Shown piece by piece: positions 39,886-41,783 of a DNA stretch of 41,783 nucleotides. Position 1 is the first letter of the stretch. Each line of letters begins with the position of its first letter. Made by a program: the position numbers and the translations under genes. A model generated the notes under the pieces. The model had not been told where the DNA came from. It did no database searches and saw only the letters and a list, made by a program, of their open reading frames with translations. The stretch is taken from contig CAJXZP010000033.1 in assembly GCA_913062955.1 (NCBI GenBank), forward strand, positions 1-41,783, given 5' to 3'. The DNA is from an uncultured Flavobacteriales bacterium. Its GTDB lineage: Bacteria; Bacteroidota; Bacteroidia; Flavobacteriales_G; Salibacteraceae.

Positions 39886-40069
39886 TAATTTATTACGTAT
39901 TGTGTAAATTTACATTGTCAAACGAAAGTAAAACACAGAATGAAATAAATATACGTTAATGGAATATTCTACCAATATTTATGTGTTAATAGAGATAAAG
40001 CAGAATTTTGGGGTTTTTAGTCGGTAGTACGAATTAAATCGTTTTTTTTGTTGAAATTTTTAAGGAGTA

Positions 40070-40201
40070 ATGAATAGAATTAAATGCCTTGTTTTGGTTG
40101 GAGTAATTTTTTTGGGGCCAATCCTTTTGCAAGGATGTGCCGCAAAGAAAAAATGTCATCCTCCATGTCCTACATGGCAAAAAAAGAAGCATAAAAGGTA
40201 A
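40070..40201 (+). CDS. Tiny Cys-rich lipoprotein (43 aa), not long enough for most ORF filters
   Basis: An ATG at 40070 is preceded by TAAGGAGTA, a purine-rich AGGAG at the right distance and rare in this genome. The frame gives MNRIKCLVLVGVIFLGPILLQGC, a lipoprotein signal ending in the lipobox LLQGC (Cys23), then AAKKKCHPPCPTWQKKKHKR. The stop TAA shares no base with, but directly abuts, the ATG of the SprT-like gene at 40202. After processing, only 21 residues remain, with Cys-His-Pro-Pro-Cys, so it could bind metal or act as a small envelope signal. Similar tiny Cys-Pro lipoproteins are known to me from Bacteroidota near this locus only as unnamed proteins. Confidence 0.7.
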   Translation: MNRIKCLVLVGVIFLGPILLQGCAAKKKCHPPCPTWQKKKHKR

Positions 40202-40822
40202 ATGCAGTCAGAACGATTTTTAGAAAATTTAAAAAACCATGTCCCCGAGGACGCGATTCCGTTAATATGGAATTTGATTAAGGATTTTGATTTTACCCTC
40301 ACGGTTACCAATGAACGTAAAACGAAGCATGGGGATTATCGAATGCCATTAAGGTCAGGAGAGTCCCATAAAATCAGTGTGAATGGAACTTTAAATCCCT
40401 ATGCATTTTTGCTGACTTACGTCCATGAAATTGCACATATGCATACGTTTGAATTGTATGGTCGAAAAGTGAGTCCACACGGAAAGGAATGGAAAAGAAC
40501 TTTTAGAAATATTGCGAAACCTTTTCTGAAAGTGGGGATTTGGCCGAAGGATGTAAATATTGCCTTAAAGCAATATTTTATTAATCCAAAGGCGAGTAGT
40601 GGCGGAGATATTGACCTGACAAGGGTATTAAGGAATTATGATCCGCATCCTGAATTGCACTTGGAAGATTTGGAAGAAGGGGAAGTATTCTCAACGGATG
40701 AATTGAATGAACGATTATTTGTCAAAGGAGCTAAAAGAAGAACAAGATATTTGTGTAAGGAAATTGCAACCAGTAGAGAATATACGGTTCATAGCCTGGC
40801 CAAAGTATTTATAAGAATTTGA
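40202..40822 (+). CDS. SprT-like zinc metalloprotein (206 aa)
   Basis: HEIAH at 75-79 in YVHEIAHMHTFELYG, followed by a further His in SPHGKEWKRTFRNIA, gives a zinc-peptidase-like site of the SprT/Spartan type. E. coli SprT and eukaryotic Spartan share this fold; Spartan digests DNA-protein crosslinks, but the bacterial role is not established. A TRYLC Cys near the C-terminus is a single one, not a full zinc finger. Abuts the tiny lipoprotein upstream and starts the manC-like gene one base after its stop, so it is part of an operon. Confidence 0.85.
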   Translation: MQSERFLENLKNHVPEDAIPLIWNLIKDFDFTLTVTNERKTKHGDYRMPLRSGESHKISVNGTLNPYAFLLTYVHEIAHMHTFELYGRKVSPHGKEWKRTFRNIAKPFLKVGIWPKDVNIALKQYFINPKASSGGDIDLTRVLRNYDPHPELHLEDLEEGEVFSTDELNERLFVKGAKRRTRYLCKEIATSREYTVHSLAKVFIRI

Positions 40823-40823
40823 A

Positions 40824-41783
40824 ATGAATAAGAATAATTACGTGGTCATTATGGCCGGTGGGGTTGGAAGTAGATTTTGGCCCAAAAGCACGGAGAAGAA
40901 TCCGAAACAGTTTTTAGATGTTTTAGGTGTAGGAAGATCATTGATTCAACTAACGTTTGACCGGTTTAATGCCTTTATTCCGGAAGAAAATATTTTGGTA
41001 GTTACGAACGAGCAATATGTAGATTTAGTAAAAGAACAGCTCCCCAGAATATTATCTACGAATATTCTGGCCGAACCGGTAATGCGGAATACTGCTCCGT
41101 GTGTGGCATATGCCGTAAAAAAAATTGAGTCAATAAACCCACATGCAGTAATGATTGTAACTCCCGCAGATCACCTTATTTCGAAGGTGGATGTGTTTTA
41201 TGAGGTCATGAAAAAGGGTTTGGAGTTCGTTAAAACTAATTCGGATATTCTAACTATTGGGATTGAACCTGATAGACCCAATACGGGATATGGATATATA
41301 GAATATGCGAAGACCGCTAATTCGAAAATAAATATTCCTGTAGAAGTGCAGCAGTTTAAGGAGAAACCTAATTTAAAAACAGCCAAAGAATATTTGGCTC
41401 ACGGAAACTTTAGTTGGAACTCAGGTATGTTTTTATGGAGTTTAAAAACCATAACAGATAGTTTTATTAAAAACGCTCCAGATGTGATTAAGTGCTTTTA
41501 TTCCGATAAGTTGGTGTATGGAACATCCGGGGAAAAGGATTTTATTTCTAAAGTATATAGCACTAGCCCGTCTATTTCTATTGACTACGCCATTCTTGAA
41601 AAGGCAGATAATGTGAAGGTGATTAATACGGATATTGGATGGAGCGACATTGGAACTTGGGTGTCATTACAAAACCATATAAACAAATCTGTAAAGGGCA
41701 ATTTTATTATTTCAGGCGATGTTTTACTTCAAGATTCAACGGGTAATATTGTTGGTACAGTAGGTACAACAACATACTTTACA
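40824..41783 (+). CDS. manC: Mannose-1-phosphate guanylyltransferase (3' truncated by the window)
   Basis: The frame is open from ATG 40824 to the window end, 320 codons. It makes GDP-mannose from GTP and mannose-1-phosphate, for sugar-linked envelope polymers. The nucleotide-binding signature MAGGVGSRFWPKS...NPKQF is intact, as are the EPVMRNTAPCVAYA block, VTPADHLI, QFKEKP, the NFSWNSGMFLW segment and DIGWSDIGTW. Bacteroidota versions are about 350 residues without the isomerase domain of bifunctional ManC; the visible length fits that, but the end is missing. It begins one base after the SprT stop. Confidence 0.93.
   Translation, partial: MNKNNYVVIMAGGVGSRFWPKSTEKNPKQFLDVLGVGRSLIQLTFDRFNAFIPEENILVVTNEQYVDLVKEQLPRILSTNILAEPVMRNTAPCVAYAVKKIESINPHAVMIVTPADHLISKVDVFYEVMKKGLEFVKTNSDILTIGIEPDRPNTGYGYIEYAKTANSKINIPVEVQQFKEKPNLKTAKEYLAHGNFSWNSGMFLWSLKTITDSFIKNAPDVIKCFYSDKLVYGTSGEKDFISKVYSTSPSISIDYAILEKADNVKVINTDIGWSDIGTWVSLQNHINKSVKGNFIISGDVLLQDSTGNIVGTVGTTTYFT

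Noticed and set aside
1-41783. CRISPR arrays, insertion sequences, integrases, attachment sites
   Set aside because: I saw no evenly spaced repeats, transposase or integrase motifs, or tRNA-linked direct repeats.

Overview
The window reads as an AT-rich chromosome segment of a Bacteroidota bacterium, most likely of the order Flavobacteriales. Grounds seen in the sequence: -7 boxes of the TAnnTTTG type instead of E. coli-like -10 boxes, almost no Shine-Dalgarno sequences, a tRNA gene without encoded CCA, a GldA-type gliding ABC protein, two secreted proteins with type IX secretion C-terminal sorting domains, and a TonB receptor with a carboxypeptidase-regulatory-like N-terminus. I cannot fix the family. 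No phage, insertion sequence, CRISPR array or integron is visible; this is mostly ordinary chromosomal backbone.

Layout. 1-1677: the 3' end of an M20 dipeptidase, a small lipoprotein, and two long non-coding stretches that carry two diverged copies of one structured element in opposite orientation. 1678-7983: a beta-helix-like lipoprotein and a TonB-dependent receptor on the minus strand, divergent from a PhoB/PhoR-like two-component system; the shared upstream region has a three-fold 11-bp direct repeat. 8046-15695: housekeeping genes (Sua5, MazG-like, Dtd, aspartate kinase), then a Bax-inhibitor-1-like membrane protein, a thioredoxin-fold lipoprotein and a 606-residue protein that looks like a divergent FMN TIM-barrel enzyme. 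16065-16137: tRNA-Phe. 16261-23913: an envelope-biogenesis run (CoaX, outer membrane protein, TPR protein, LptC, small membrane protein, CorC-like protein, PpiD-like isomerase). 24016-30815: PepE, ElbB, a secreted beta-strand-rich protein, RsgA, GldA with a methyltransferase, a UbiA-like membrane protein and a small secreted protein. 30983-38254: glycine dehydrogenase GcvP and two tandem secreted paralogues. 38393-41783: an MlaF/MlaE pair, a 43-residue lipoprotein, a SprT-like metalloprotein and the start of mannose-1-phosphate guanylyltransferase.

How the parts work together. The CoaX-to-PpiD run links lipopolysaccharide export (LptC), outer-membrane protein folding (PpiD-like) and barrel proteins, so it is probably an outer-membrane assembly neighbourhood; MlaEF adds lipid transport. 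The TonB receptor, lipoprotein and sensor pair look like a nutrient-uptake unit that senses its own regulon signal. The best candidates for something undescribed are the paired structured elements near 541-645 and 1471-1580, the divergent NMO-like enzyme at 13875-15695, the 11-bp operator-like repeat at 6100-6126, and the UbiA-like protein that keeps only one of the two Asp motifs.
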